From assembly GCA_963817335.1 (NCBI GenBank), contig CAWFNX010000005.1:806001-870000 (forward strand): a stretch of DNA of 64,000 nt, given 5' to 3'. Made by a program: the position numbers and the translations under genes. The DNA is from AV40 sp963817335. Lineage in GTDB: Bacteria > Verrucomicrobiota > Verrucomicrobiia > Chthoniobacterales > UBA10450. This document shows positions 14,846 to 22,183 of this stretch, in pieces. The notes beneath the pieces are model-generated. The model made no database searches, was not told the origin of the DNA, and saw only the letters and a list, made by a program, of their open reading frames with translations. Numbering within the stretch: the stretch's first letter is position 1; each line of letters opens with the position of its first letter.

Positions 14846-15285
14846 CTTTAGTTGATGGTTGATAGTTGATAGTTGATAGCTCAGAGCGACCGCACGTCAG
14901 CGGCTGTTTTCTGGGTGAAACTTTCGGCAAACGTGGGAGTCGTTAAACGTTCTCCGATCAAGATCGGGGGGCTGGAGTGCTGCGCCCGCGGCGAAACGCC
15001 GAAAGAGCGCAGTTCTGCGCCGGGTCGTTTCGCATTGGGCGTTAGCGAAATAAAGGGCGCTGTTTTGAGATAAGGTGAGGGTCATTTCCATGGCTGTCTC
15101 CGATCGTGAGAAAAAGGGCCCGACGGAAGAATCGATCGGACAGGGCAATCTACATCATAAACGCGCGTTCCCTAATTCTTTTGAAAAGCTGAAAGACGGA
15201 GATAAGAGGTCGCAAGTCAGAAGTCGGAAGTCAGAGGTTGGAGAGAGATCTGACGACAAAAGATGCTTTCGGAGTAGATTGTGGT
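14846..15285. other. Intergenic stretch, no secure gene
   Basis: Contains a TAGTTGATAGTTGATAG triple repeat (14858-14879) and an AAGTCAGAAGTCGGAAGTCA tract (15212-15240). An 88-codon plus-strand frame ending at 15341 (with MAVSDREKKGPTEESIGQGN) overlaps the FmdB-like gene in another frame. Its second half is repeat sequence, so I do not call it. Confidence 0.45.
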
Positions 15286-15486
15286 GTGCCGACATATATT
15301 TACGAGACCACCGATTCGACAAAACCGATCCGAAACTTTGAAGTGAAGCAAAGTGTCCATGACGATCCGCTCCAGAGCGACCCGGAAACCGGCGAAGCCG
15401 TGCGGCGCATTATCTCGGCTGGTTACAGCATTCTGATTCCAGGCAAATCAGTTGGGCCTTCGGTTGGATCAGTGGGTTCACACTGA
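15286..15486 (+). CDS. FmdB-family small protein without the zinc ribbon
   Basis: 66 residues from a GTG start, giving MPTYIYETTDSTKPIRNFEV, the standard opening of the FmdB regulatory family, then KQSVHDDPLQSDPETGEAVR and RIISAGYSI. Most FmdB proteins have a CPxCG zinc ribbon near the N-terminus; this one has no cysteine at all, as in the subgroup starting MPTYIYET. A GGAG lies 11 bases upstream. Its Ser/Gly/Val tail runs up to a GTTGAG tract. Function unknown; a role in regulation is only a family label. Confidence 0.72.
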   Translation: MPTYIYETTDSTKPIRNFEVKQSVHDDPLQSDPETGEAVRRIISAGYSILIPGKSVGPSVGSVGSH

Positions 15487-15490
15487 AGGG

Positions 15491-15544
15491 GAAGTTGAGA
15501 GGTTGAGGAGTTGAGAAGTTGAGTTGAGTTGAGTTGTTGAGAAG
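15491..15544 (+). repeat. GTTGAG tract
   Basis: Units include GAAGTTGAGTTGAGTTGAG, i.e. a tight five-base TTGAG reiteration within the tract. It begins five bases after the FmdB-like stop and is followed by GGAAACGCCGAAACTGAAAG-type units. Confidence 0.85.
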
Positions 15545-15616
15545 GGCGGACAACTTTTCGAAACGTGGAAACGCCGAAACTGAAAGGCGGAAACGCTGAC
15601 GCAAACTAAAACAGTC

Positions 15617-16351
15617 ATGCAGAAGAAAAATTCAAGCGCATCTACGCGATCGAGAGTTTTGGTGTTGGTCGATGAGTCCAATGTTGGAAGCTCTGTTCGC
15701 ACAGCGGGGCGAGGCCTTGATTGGTTGAAGCTGCGTGACTTTCTGGCCGGTCCGAACACCGGGCGGGAACTGATCGAGATGGTTGTTTATGCCGGACTTC
15801 CGCCGGCGATGTCGATTTGGCAGGAAGAACGCGACAAGAAGAACAAGTTTATGCAGTGGCTGCGCGCCAACGGATTCATGGTGGTGACCAAAGATGGGTC
15901 GCCGGCTGAGGAAGGCCGTTACAAAGCCAACGTGGACGTGATGATGGCAATCGACGCGCTCGAGCTTTCGGTCGAGATGCAGCCCGATGTGGTGATCCTC
16001 GTCACCGGCGACACCGATTTCGCCTATCTGGCGATTAAGTTAAGGCGACGCGGTATTCGGGTGGAAGTGGCATCGGTTACGCAAAATCTTGGGAACATCT
16101 TGCGATCGGCCGCGAACGAAGTGATCGACCTCGCGCCATTGTTTCGGACATTTGAAATGATCAAGGCCCAGGAGCCGGCACCGGCTCGAGGAGTGCCGCT
16201 CCGTCAGAACCAGCAGCCACAACATCAACAGCGGCGACGCAGGCCGTCGCGGCCGCAAGGCCGGGCGCCAGAGGTCGGAGGTCAGAAGTCGGAAGTCAGC
16301 GGTCAGCGGTCAACGGTTCGCAGGCGAGAACTCTACGGCGGGAGTGCGTGA
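15617..16351 (+). CDS. NYN-domain (LabA/DUF88-like) nuclease with repeat-derived C-terminus
   Basis: 244 residues. The NYN/PIN-like fold occupies about 12-175: VLVLVDESNVGSS with Asp19 and Asn22, then KANVDVMMAIDAL, VILVTGDTDFAYLAIKLRRRG and VEVASVTQNLGNILRSAAN. These give the conserved acidic residues of a metal-dependent RNase. The tail from about 185 is Gln/Arg/Pro-rich. From about residue 221 it reads EVGGQKSEVSGQRSTVRR, the direct translation of the AGGTCAGAAGTCGGAAGTCA intergenic repeat. The ancestral stop has evidently been lost or moved and the repeat absorbed. Probably cytoplasmic RNA processing; the target is unknown. Confidence 0.82.
   Translation: MQKKNSSASTRSRVLVLVDESNVGSSVRTAGRGLDWLKLRDFLAGPNTGRELIEMVVYAGLPPAMSIWQEERDKKNKFMQWLRANGFMVVTKDGSPAEEGRYKANVDVMMAIDALELSVEMQPDVVILVTGDTDFAYLAIKLRRRGIRVEVASVTQNLGNILRSAANEVIDLAPLFRTFEMIKAQEPAPARGVPLRQNQQPQHQQRRRRPSRPQGRAPEVGGQKSEVSGQRSTVRRRELYGGSA
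16265..16320 (+). repeat. CTGACYTCTGACY-class repeat inside the NYN coding region
   Basis: The inverted form GAGGTCGGAGGTCAGAAGTC and its continuation GGAAGTCAGCGGTCAGCGGT fill the last part of the gene. Non-coding copies of the class are at 11171-11190, 12144-12188, 13005-13034, 15212-15240 and 16559-16626. Confidence 0.85.
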
Positions 16352-16758
16352 GCGCGAAGAGACGCGAATCGCACTAGGGAATCATGCCGCTCTGCGGCAG
16401 TTCAAGAAAGCAGGGAACAAAATGGATGAACTAGCGGGAGCGTAAGCCGGCGACTCGGTTTTGGTGAAAACCGAGCAATCACACGTCAGCGGTCAGACAG
16501 GGCGTAAATCAGTTGAGACGTTGAGGAGAGAAAACTGAGAAGCTGAAAGCTGCGAAATTGACACCTGAAATCTGCGATTGAATACTCCTGGATTGCCGAC
16601 TTCTGACCTCCGATCTCTGACCTCTGAAATAAGTGGTGTTTCGGGCGTTGTATGCGATAATAGGTCAAGTTTTTCTGCTGCGATTTCCGAAGCGCGACCT
16701 GATCCTATCCCGCCCAGGAACTTAATCCTCGTCAGCCGCTGGACTCACCGACTCAAAT
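16352..16758. other. Intergenic stretch dominated by repeats
   Basis: Composite element copy 2 (16378-16475), a GTTGAG tract (16511-16528) and CTGACCTCCGATCTCTGACC units (16559-16626). The last 120 bases before rpoZ look unique and should hold its promoter. Confidence 0.55.
16378..16475 (+). repeat. Composite intergenic element, copy 2
   Basis: Same block order as 12645-12739: CATGCCGCTCTGCGGC hairpin, GCAGGGAACAA, CTAGCGGGAGCGTAAGCC, CTCGGTTTTGGTGAAAAC plus CGAG hairpin. The flanking bases before the element (GACGCGAATCGCACTAGG) are also shared with copy 1, so the full unit may begin about 20 bases earlier. Confidence 0.8.
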
Positions 16759-17037
16759 ATGAAGCCCGAACTTGTTAAAGCAGCCAGCGAAGTAATCCAA
16801 AACCAGCAAATTCTCGTGAACATGGTTTCACGCCGGGTTCGACAACTGACCATCGGACATCGTCCGTTGGTGGAGTTCGTTCCCGGGATGGGTCATGCTG
16901 ACATTGCCTTGAGTGAGATCGCCAACGGTAAGTTGACGTTCGAATCCACTCATGGCCAGAACGGCCACGCGCCGGAGGAAGTAGTGCAATTCCCGGGAGT
17001 GATCGTCAGCGGTAAAAAGACGAAGAAAGCAGCCTGA
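16759..17037 (+). CDS. rpoZ: DNA-directed RNA polymerase subunit omega
   Basis: 92 residues. The N-terminal VKAASEVIQNQQILVNMVSR and RVRQLTIGHRPLVE, then DIALSEIANGKLTFE, match the omega core, which clamps the C-terminal tail of beta' and aids polymerase assembly. The spacing of the two segments fits; a Gly-Met-Gly-His loop lies between them. The C-terminal third (EEVVQFPGVIVSGKKTKKAA) is variable in omega proteins. The gene stands alone, flanked by repeats, and lies on the plus strand while rpoB and rpoC are on the minus strand 6-14 kb away. Confidence 0.85.
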   Translation: MKPELVKAASEVIQNQQILVNMVSRRVRQLTIGHRPLVEFVPGMGHADIALSEIANGKLTFESTHGQNGHAPEEVVQFPGVIVSGKKTKKAA

Positions 17038-17076
17038 CGGAAGTTGAGGAGTTGAGTCGTTGAGAAGAGGGAATTC

Positions 17077-17655
17077 TCAAAGAATGAATGGGATGAGGCG
17101 TTTTACCCGTCGTTGGTAAGCCGCGTATTCATCGGGGAACTTCTCTAACATGATCTTTTCCTCGTAGCGCAATTTTATCCAGAAGCTCACAAAGATGAGC
17201 GGTATTGCGATTATTCCCGCGAGGTGTCCTTGCACGATGACGGTGCCAACGACCATGGTGAGCAGTCCGGTATAAATTGGATGACGCACGAGCGCGTAAG
17301 GTCCGGACGTGATCAGCTGGTGCCCTGCTTTGAACGTGACCACGCCGCTCCAATTGCGTCCGAGCGTGAACCGGGCCCAAATACAAAAAGCCAGGCCGGC
17401 GACGCATAACACGACGCCGAACCAGGCCAGCGCGTCAACGTATGGGATGAAGCGATGGCCGAACGGATCAGCCATGCGCCGGCCTTTCGCCAGCAAAAGA
17501 CCGCCCAAAAGTATCGGTATCACGTAACGAAGTCTTTGCGCTCTGCTTTCCTGGTAGACGGTTTGCTTAGTCGCGAACGCTGACAGCAGCCAGATTACGG
17601 CAAATAGTGTCCAGCAAACGCTGATGATTTTGAGGGCCAGAGGGTAAGTTTGCAT
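17077..17655 (-). CDS. Isoprenylcysteine carboxyl methyltransferase-family membrane protein
   Basis: 192 residues with five or so membrane segments. The C-terminal half holds the ICMT/PEMT signature: GPYALVRHPIYTGLLTMVVG, followed by LRYEEKIMLEKFPDEYAAYQ and RVKRLIPF, the SAM-binding region of the family. ICMT-like enzymes methylate lipids, isoprenoid or other carboxyl/amine groups at the membrane; the bacterial substrate here is unknown. It is divergent from rpoZ's end and 102 bases from the O-methyltransferase gene upstream, with a GCAGGCGACACGCCTGC hairpin between them. Confidence 0.88.
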   Translation of the reverse strand: MQTYPLALKIISVCWTLFAVIWLLSAFATKQTVYQESRAQRLRYVIPILLGGLLLAKGRRMADPFGHRFIPYVDALAWFGVVLCVAGLAFCIWARFTLGRNWSGVVTFKAGHQLITSGPYALVRHPIYTGLLTMVVGTVIVQGHLAGIIAIPLIFVSFWIKLRYEEKIMLEKFPDEYAAYQRRVKRLIPFIL

Positions 17656-17690
17656 CTAATACAGAACGCGATCAGCTTTTCATTTTTATA

Positions 17691-17716
17691 TGCAGGCGAC
17701 ACGCCTGCCGCTACAG
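17691..17716 (+). repeat. GCAGGCGACACGCCTGC hairpin repeat
   Basis: Sequence TGCAGGCGACACGCCTGCCG followed by CTACAG. The same hairpin is at 8706-8731. The CTACAG edge matches the TGTAG...CTACA ends of the double-hairpin elements described at 23338-23400. Confidence 0.75.
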
Positions 17717-17757
17717 CGTTAATCGGGAGTGATGCGCGACGAGCGACCTGTCGAAAC

Positions 17758-18396
17758 TTACCTCCGTTTCCAGGCTAGCATCATACCGTCTCGCACAGTC
17801 AGGCAGACATTTTCAACTCGCGGATCGGATTGGACCAAACGGTCGAAGGCAACGATGGCATGGTCGTTCGCGTCGTTGGGATGCAAAACTTTGCCGCTCC
17901 ACAGGACGTTGTCGGCCACAATCAGGCCGCCCGGCTTGAGCAAGGGCAGGCAGGCTTCGTAGTAATTTGGGTAGTTGGGTTTGTCCGCGTCGATAAAAAC
18001 CAGATCTAGGGGGCCGGTTAAGGTTTTGATCGTCTCCAAAGCCGGTCCCATTCGGACCGTAATTTTGTTTCCGTGCGGGCTTTCGGCGAAATAGCGGCGC
18101 GCGATCGCCTCGGCTTTCGGGTCGATTTCGCAGGTGGTGAGACGACCGTCCTCAGGTAAACCTTCAGCCATCATCAGGGCGCTGTAGCCGGTGAACATTC
18201 CGAGTTCGAGAACGAGTCGGGCACCGGTCAGACGGACCAGCATTTTGAGAAAACGACCCTCGATAACGTCGACCTGCATCTGAGGCGACTTCATCTCTCG
18301 ATAAGTTTCTTCCCGAAGACGAGCGAACAAATCGGTTTCAGGCTCGGTGTGTTCACGAGCGAATTGTTCCACTGCCGTATCGACGAATCGGTCCAT
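17758..18396 (-). CDS. SAM-dependent O-methyltransferase (caffeoyl-CoA OMT-like, class I)
   Basis: 212 residues, typical for the family. VLELGMFTGYSALMMAEGLP (about 62-81) is the SAM-binding motif I, LTTCEIDPKAEAIARRYF follows, and LVFIDADKPNYPNYYEACLP carries the metal-binding Asp pair region. LLKPGGLIVADNVLWSG is the usual post-motif. These enzymes methylate catechol-type hydroxyls using Mg2+. The substrate is unknown; bacterial members act on varied phenolics. The start sits right beside a GTTGAG tract (18400-18431). Confidence 0.9.
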   Translation of the reverse strand: MDRFVDTAVEQFAREHTEPETDLFARLREETYREMKSPQMQVDVIEGRFLKMLVRLTGARLVLELGMFTGYSALMMAEGLPEDGRLTTCEIDPKAEAIARRYFAESPHGNKITVRMGPALETIKTLTGPLDLVFIDADKPNYPNYYEACLPLLKPGGLIVADNVLWSGKVLHPNDANDHAIVAFDRLVQSDPRVENVCLTVRDGMMLAWKRR

Positions 18397-18442
18397 CAGG
18401 GTTGAGAGGTTAAGAAGTTGAGTTGTTGAGGAGACAATCTTG

Positions 18443-20161
18443 TTACTTTTCCCTTACGACTTCGCGAGGATTCTTGTCTTCTCTCTGGCCCAGAAAAACA
18501 GGCGCCCGAAGTTTTCCGTCGCGCGTCCACTCCAGGAATTTTACTTGGGCGACGAATTTGGGATTTATCCAGTGCATCTTGTTCATCATCGAAGGGGTGA
18601 TGCCTTGGACCCATTGGCCACCTTGTTTCGATGGGAGGTCGACAAAGGGACAATCGTCCCGTTCTTCAGTGCGGAATTTTTTATACAACGTCGACAACGA
18701 TTTTTCGGTGAAGCCGGTCCCGACCTTGCCTGCGAACTTGAGTTTGCCGCCATCGTAGTAGCCGACCAGGACCGCGCCGAAACATTGTCGCGAGCCACCC
18801 GGCGGGGTATAACCGCCAATGACGAATTCCTGTTCGTTGAGACTTTTGAGTTTGATCCAGGCGCCGCTCCGCCGGCCGGCCTCGTATTTCGACCCGCGCT
18901 GTTTGCCGATTAATCCTTCGAGCCCGCGACGTTTCACTTCGGCGAGCAACGATTTCACGTCGCCGGAGATTTCGCCGGAATATCGAATCGGATCGCCGAC
19001 GTTTTCGCAGACGCTGGCCAGCACTTGTTTGCGTTGCTCGACCGGCAGATCGAGCAAGCTCTTGCCGTTGAGCTGAAGCAGGTCGAACAGATAAAACCGC
19101 AACGGCGCTTTGCGACCTTCTATTTCCAGCGCCTGCAAAAGTTGAAATGACGACCGCCCTTCGTCATCGAGCGCGACCACTTCGCCATCCAGCACGCATT
19201 CCTCAGCAGGAACAGCTTTGACTGCTTCCACGATTTCCGGGAAACGTTTGTCGAGCTTGTTGCCGTTGCGCGAGATTAGGGAAACCTTTTTTCCGTCCTT
19301 GATCGCAATCGCGCGGATGCCGTCGAACTTCAGTTCATAAAGCCAGTCGCCATGAGCCGGCGGTTCCTCTTCCAGCCGGGCTTTCATCGGTTCGATAAAG
19401 TGCGGCTTCGCGTTGGGCAGAGATTTAATTGTAAGGCGATGGCTCCGGTTGCCATTCCCTGTTTCCGGCAGGCGATGCGCTTGCCCTACAATTTTATTTT
19501 TTTGGTCTTTTTTTTTAAGCGTGGCCTGGATTCGGGCTTTGAATTTCCCGCTGGCGGTTTGATTTTCGGGTTCGCGGTTCGATTCCCATTCGGCGTCGCG
19601 CTGTTCGGCGATCTGTTTCATCGACCGGCCGGTCTTAACCGACTGGTCTTCAGTTTTCTTTGACGGCGACTTCACGGTGTCGCCGGTTTTTATGATCAGC
19701 CAGGTGTTCTTTTCGCCATCACGGCCGCGGATTCGGACCAGGGTCCATTCGCCTTGCGCCTTCTCGCCCGCCAACACGAGGTGAAGTCTTCCTTCCCGCA
19801 ACGATTTCAACGGTTGCTCGCCGTAAACGTAATAGGCGCCGCGGTCCCACACCATGACCGTGCCGCCGCCATATTGACCTTCGGGAATTACGCCTTCGAA
19901 AGTCTCGTACTCGATCGGATGATCTTCGACTTCGACCGCTAGATGTTTTTCGCCCTTTTGCCAGGGAAGGCCTTTCGGCAGGGCCCACGATTTGAGCACG
20001 CCTTCCATCTGCAAACGAAAATCGTAATGCAACCGGCGCGCGGCGTGTTTTTGAATCACAAATCGGCAGGCGCCGCGGACTTGCTTCGGCAGCGGCTTCT
20101 TTCCCGCGGGCTCGGCTGTTTTCCGGAAATCGCGCTTCGCTTTGTATTTCTTCAGGCCCAT
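18443..20161 (-). CDS. ligD: DNA ligase D, phosphoesterase plus ATP-dependent ligase domains
   Basis: 572 residues. Residues 30-165 form the 3'-phosphoesterase domain (FVIQKHAARRLHYDFRLQ, EVEDHPIEYETFEGVIP, YGGGTVMVWDRG). Residues 255-555 form the ligase: motif I ELKFDGIRA with adenylated Lys278, VLDGEVVALDDEG (motif III region), GLEGLIGKQRGSKYEAGRR (motif IV) and GAWIKLK (motif V). The usual LigD polymerase/primase domain is absent. LigD with Ku repairs double-strand breaks by end joining; no ku gene is in this window. In the linker, residues about 224-245 (VGQAHRLPETGNGNRSHRLT) are the translation of a TGTAGG-type intergenic repeat. Confidence 0.92.
   Translation of the reverse strand: MGLKKYKAKRDFRKTAEPAGKKPLPKQVRGACRFVIQKHAARRLHYDFRLQMEGVLKSWALPKGLPWQKGEKHLAVEVEDHPIEYETFEGVIPEGQYGGGTVMVWDRGAYYVYGEQPLKSLREGRLHLVLAGEKAQGEWTLVRIRGRDGEKNTWLIIKTGDTVKSPSKKTEDQSVKTGRSMKQIAEQRDAEWESNREPENQTASGKFKARIQATLKKKDQKNKIVGQAHRLPETGNGNRSHRLTIKSLPNAKPHFIEPMKARLEEEPPAHGDWLYELKFDGIRAIAIKDGKKVSLISRNGNKLDKRFPEIVEAVKAVPAEECVLDGEVVALDDEGRSSFQLLQALEIEGRKAPLRFYLFDLLQLNGKSLLDLPVEQRKQVLASVCENVGDPIRYSGEISGDVKSLLAEVKRRGLEGLIGKQRGSKYEAGRRSGAWIKLKSLNEQEFVIGGYTPPGGSRQCFGAVLVGYYDGGKLKFAGKVGTGFTEKSLSTLYKKFRTEERDDCPFVDLPSKQGGQWVQGITPSMMNKMHWINPKFVAQVKFLEWTRDGKLRAPVFLGQREDKNPREVVREK
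19429..19491 (-). repeat. TGTAGG-type palindromic element inserted in frame in ligD
   Basis: On the minus strand it starts ATTGTAGGGCAAGCGCATCG and ends with CGCCTTACAAT: inverted ends TTGTAGGGC / GCCTTACAA around a GGCAGGCGATGCGC core. It closely matches the intergenic element at 32137-32189 (TTGTAGGGCAGCCG...GGCAGGCGATGCGCCTGCC). Its length, 63 bases, keeps the frame. Confidence 0.8.
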
Positions 20162-20237
20162 CTGCTTTAAATTAACCGCGGATTGTCCGCCTTCGCAAAG
20201 CTATGGCTTGGCTGGCGCGGATGAAACGGATTTCGTC

Positions 20238-20258
20238 AACGCGTTCGGAGAACGCGTT
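20238..20258. repeat. AACGCGTTCGGAGAACGCGTT palindrome
   Basis: A 9-bp perfect inverted repeat, AACGCGTTC / GAACGCGTT with loop GGA, lies just after the tsf stop and before ligD. A shorter relative (GCGTTCGGAGAACGC) is at 14561-14575. It could be a transcription end signal, but no T run follows. Confidence 0.5.
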
Positions 20259-20264
20259 CCACCG

Positions 20265-20882
20265 TTACGACTCGGAAGGAAGCGGTTCGCCAACGAGATA
20301 GCGGGTGAACCGGCGGATCACGATGTTCTCACCGAGCTCGGCGATCTTTGAGCTAAGCAGATCCTTGATGGTGACATCAGGATTCTTGATGAATCCCTGT
20401 TCGAGAAGGCAGACCGTGCTGTAGAACTTGTCGAGTTTTCCATCGACAATTTTTCCCACAACGTTGTCCGGTTTGCCTTTCACCTGCGCTTTATAAATCT
20501 CGCGCTCGGCCTCAACCAGATTCGCCGGAACATCTTCGCGGCTGACATAGAGCGGATGAGCTGCGGCAATGTGCAAGGTGATGTCCTTGACGAAACCGCG
20601 GAAATTTTCGTTCTTGGCCACGAAATCCGTTTCGCAATTCACCTCGACCAACACTCCGACCTTGCCTTGGAGATGAATGTAAGACGCGACGATGCCTTCC
20701 TTGGTGACGCGCGAAGCTTTCTTGTCCGCGCTGGCAATTCCCTTGGTGCGCAGGATCGTTTCCGCTTTCGTCATGTCGCCACCGGCTTCTTCCAAAGCGC
20801 GTTTGCAATCCATCATGCCCGCGTTGGTTTTCTCGCGGAGTTGTTTAACAACTTGGGGATCAATAGCGGTCTTGGTGCTCAC
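20265..20882 (-). CDS. tsf: Translation elongation factor Ts
   Basis: 205 residues, the short bacterial form. The N-terminal UBA-like domain reads VKQLREKTNAGMMDCKRALE. The core has the EF-Tu-binding TDFVAKNENFR motif (about 84-94), then DLLSSKIAELGENIVIRRFT near the C-terminus. EF-Ts catalyses GDP release from EF-Tu. It follows rpsB in the same direction after 52 bases, the classical rpsB-tsf operon, with a short GTTGAG tract (20887-20919) in the gap. Confidence 0.96.
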   Translation of the reverse strand: MSTKTAIDPQVVKQLREKTNAGMMDCKRALEEAGGDMTKAETILRTKGIASADKKASRVTKEGIVASYIHLQGKVGVLVEVNCETDFVAKNENFRGFVKDITLHIAAAHPLYVSREDVPANLVEAEREIYKAQVKGKPDNVVGKIVDGKLDKFYSTVCLLEQGFIKNPDVTIKDLLSSKIAELGENIVIRRFTRYLVGEPLPSES

Positions 20883-20934
20883 TGAAGGTTGAGGTGTTGA
20901 GTGGTTGAGGAGTTGAGTCGATCAATTGCGTCCG

Positions 20935-21666
20935 CTAAGCGGAAACGCCGGCCATCTCGATTTGCTCGCGAATGCGCGCTTCACCGCTGGCCGAAACAAT
21001 CGCGTCGACCAACTTCTGCAACACAATGCGAATCGCGCGGATGGCGTCATCATTGCCAGGAATCGGGTAATCAATCATGTCGGGGTCAGCATTGGTGTCG
21101 ACAATCGCCACAACCGGAATGCTAAGCCGTCGCGCTTCATTGACTGCGTTCTGCTCGCGAGTGACGTCGATCAGCACCAAGGCGTCGGGCAACTGGGCCA
21201 TGTCGAGGATCCCTTCCAGGTTTCGGCGAAGTTTCGCCCCTTCGCGATTTAACGCGGCGAGCTCCTGTTTCCCCATCTTCTTGTATTCAGGCGACTTCTC
21301 GATCTGCTCGATGTATTTAAGACGGCCGATACTTTTCCGGATTGTTGTCAGATTGGTCAGGGTGCCGCCCAGCCAGCGCTGATTCACGTAAAATTGCCCA
21401 CAGGCGGCGGCCGCTTCCTTGATCGCTTCCTGGGCTTGTTTCTTGGTGCCGACGAAAAGAATCTTTCCACCGCGACGGGCGACCTCCTGAAGAAACTCAG
21501 TGGCGCGATGAAGCTGCTTTACGGTTTCATCGAGATTGATGATGTAGATTTGGTTTCGCTCCTCGAAGATGAAAGGTTTCATCTTCGGGTTCCAGCGCTT
21601 GGTCTGGTGACCGAAATGCACGCCCGCTTCCAAAAGCTCGGGCACTAATTCAACTGTGTTTGCCAT
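20935..21666 (-). CDS. rpsB: 30S ribosomal protein S2
   Basis: 243 residues. LLEAGVHFGHQTKRWNPKMK at the N-terminus, then YIINLDETVKQL, FVGTKKQAQEAIKEAA, NQRWLGGTLTN and PDALVLIDVTREQNAVNEA are the standard S2 landmarks. IVDTNADPDMIDYPIPGNDD near the end is highly conserved. S2 binds S1 and the 30S head. It heads the rpsB-tsf operon. Its 5' region (21667-21751) is short, so the promoter lies just after the VKOR-like gene. Confidence 0.97.
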   Translation of the reverse strand: MANTVELVPELLEAGVHFGHQTKRWNPKMKPFIFEERNQIYIINLDETVKQLHRATEFLQEVARRGGKILFVGTKKQAQEAIKEAAAACGQFYVNQRWLGGTLTNLTTIRKSIGRLKYIEQIEKSPEYKKMGKQELAALNREGAKLRRNLEGILDMAQLPDALVLIDVTREQNAVNEARRLSIPVVAIVDTNADPDMIDYPIPGNDDAIRAIRIVLQKLVDAIVSASGEARIREQIEMAGVSA

Positions 21667-21751
21667 ACGAAAATGACCGCCGCGAGAGCGGGGGAACGGC
21701 GGACGGGGAAGATGCTACAAGTGGGCCATAACCGCAACTCTAATTTCGGAT

Positions 21752-22183
21752 TTATTGCCCGGTAGGCTGCCTCCGGAAAAAGCGCTCAATCAGGACGAGT
21801 CCGGTCAGGAAAAATGACGCTCCAGCCGAAGCCAGGCAGTACTTGCAGAAGGAATGGATCACGAAGGCCTGCAAATAGATAAGCCACAGGCTGACCAGGG
21901 CCATGGTGACGGCGGTGGCGGCCAGGATCCGACGTCCCACGGTTGATCCGGCCGCGGCCCAGAGGGCGGAGATTATTACTGTCGCGTAGGCCATTGCGCC
22001 AAAGCCGGCCAACGGCACCCCTGCCACGCCTTCGGCGTACCTGCTTCCGAGAACGGCGGAGCACTCGCCCCCGCAACGAATGTAGCTGCCTTGAAGATGC
22101 TTGATTGTGAGGTAACCGCTGTCGGTCAATCCAAAGCAACCGACCAGCGCAGCGATGATCGCAATCCATTTCGACCGCATCAC
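21752..22183 (-). CDS. Vitamin K epoxide reductase (VKOR) family protein
   Basis: 143 residues, four membrane helices. It has the loop cysteines Cys37 and Cys41 (RCGGECSAVLGSRYAEGVAG), conserved Ser and Gly, and the quinone-site pair CKYC (Cys113, Cys116). Bacterial VKOR homologues replace DsbB: they reoxidise DsbA using membrane quinones. Its ATG overlaps the stop of the upstream DsbA-like gene by four bases (ATGA), so the two form one disulfide-forming module. No fused thioredoxin domain is present; the partner is encoded separately. Confidence 0.9.
   Translation of the reverse strand: MMRSKWIAIIAALVGCFGLTDSGYLTIKHLQGSYIRCGGECSAVLGSRYAEGVAGVPLAGFGAMAYATVIISALWAAAGSTVGRRILAATAVTMALVSLWLIYLQAFVIHSFCKYCLASAGASFFLTGLVLIERFFRRQPTGQ

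Noticed and set aside
15075..15341. 88-codon plus-strand frame with MAVSDREKKGPTEESIGQGN
   Set aside because: It runs into CTGACY repeats and overlaps the FmdB-like gene in another frame. The first part could be a decayed gene, but support is too thin.
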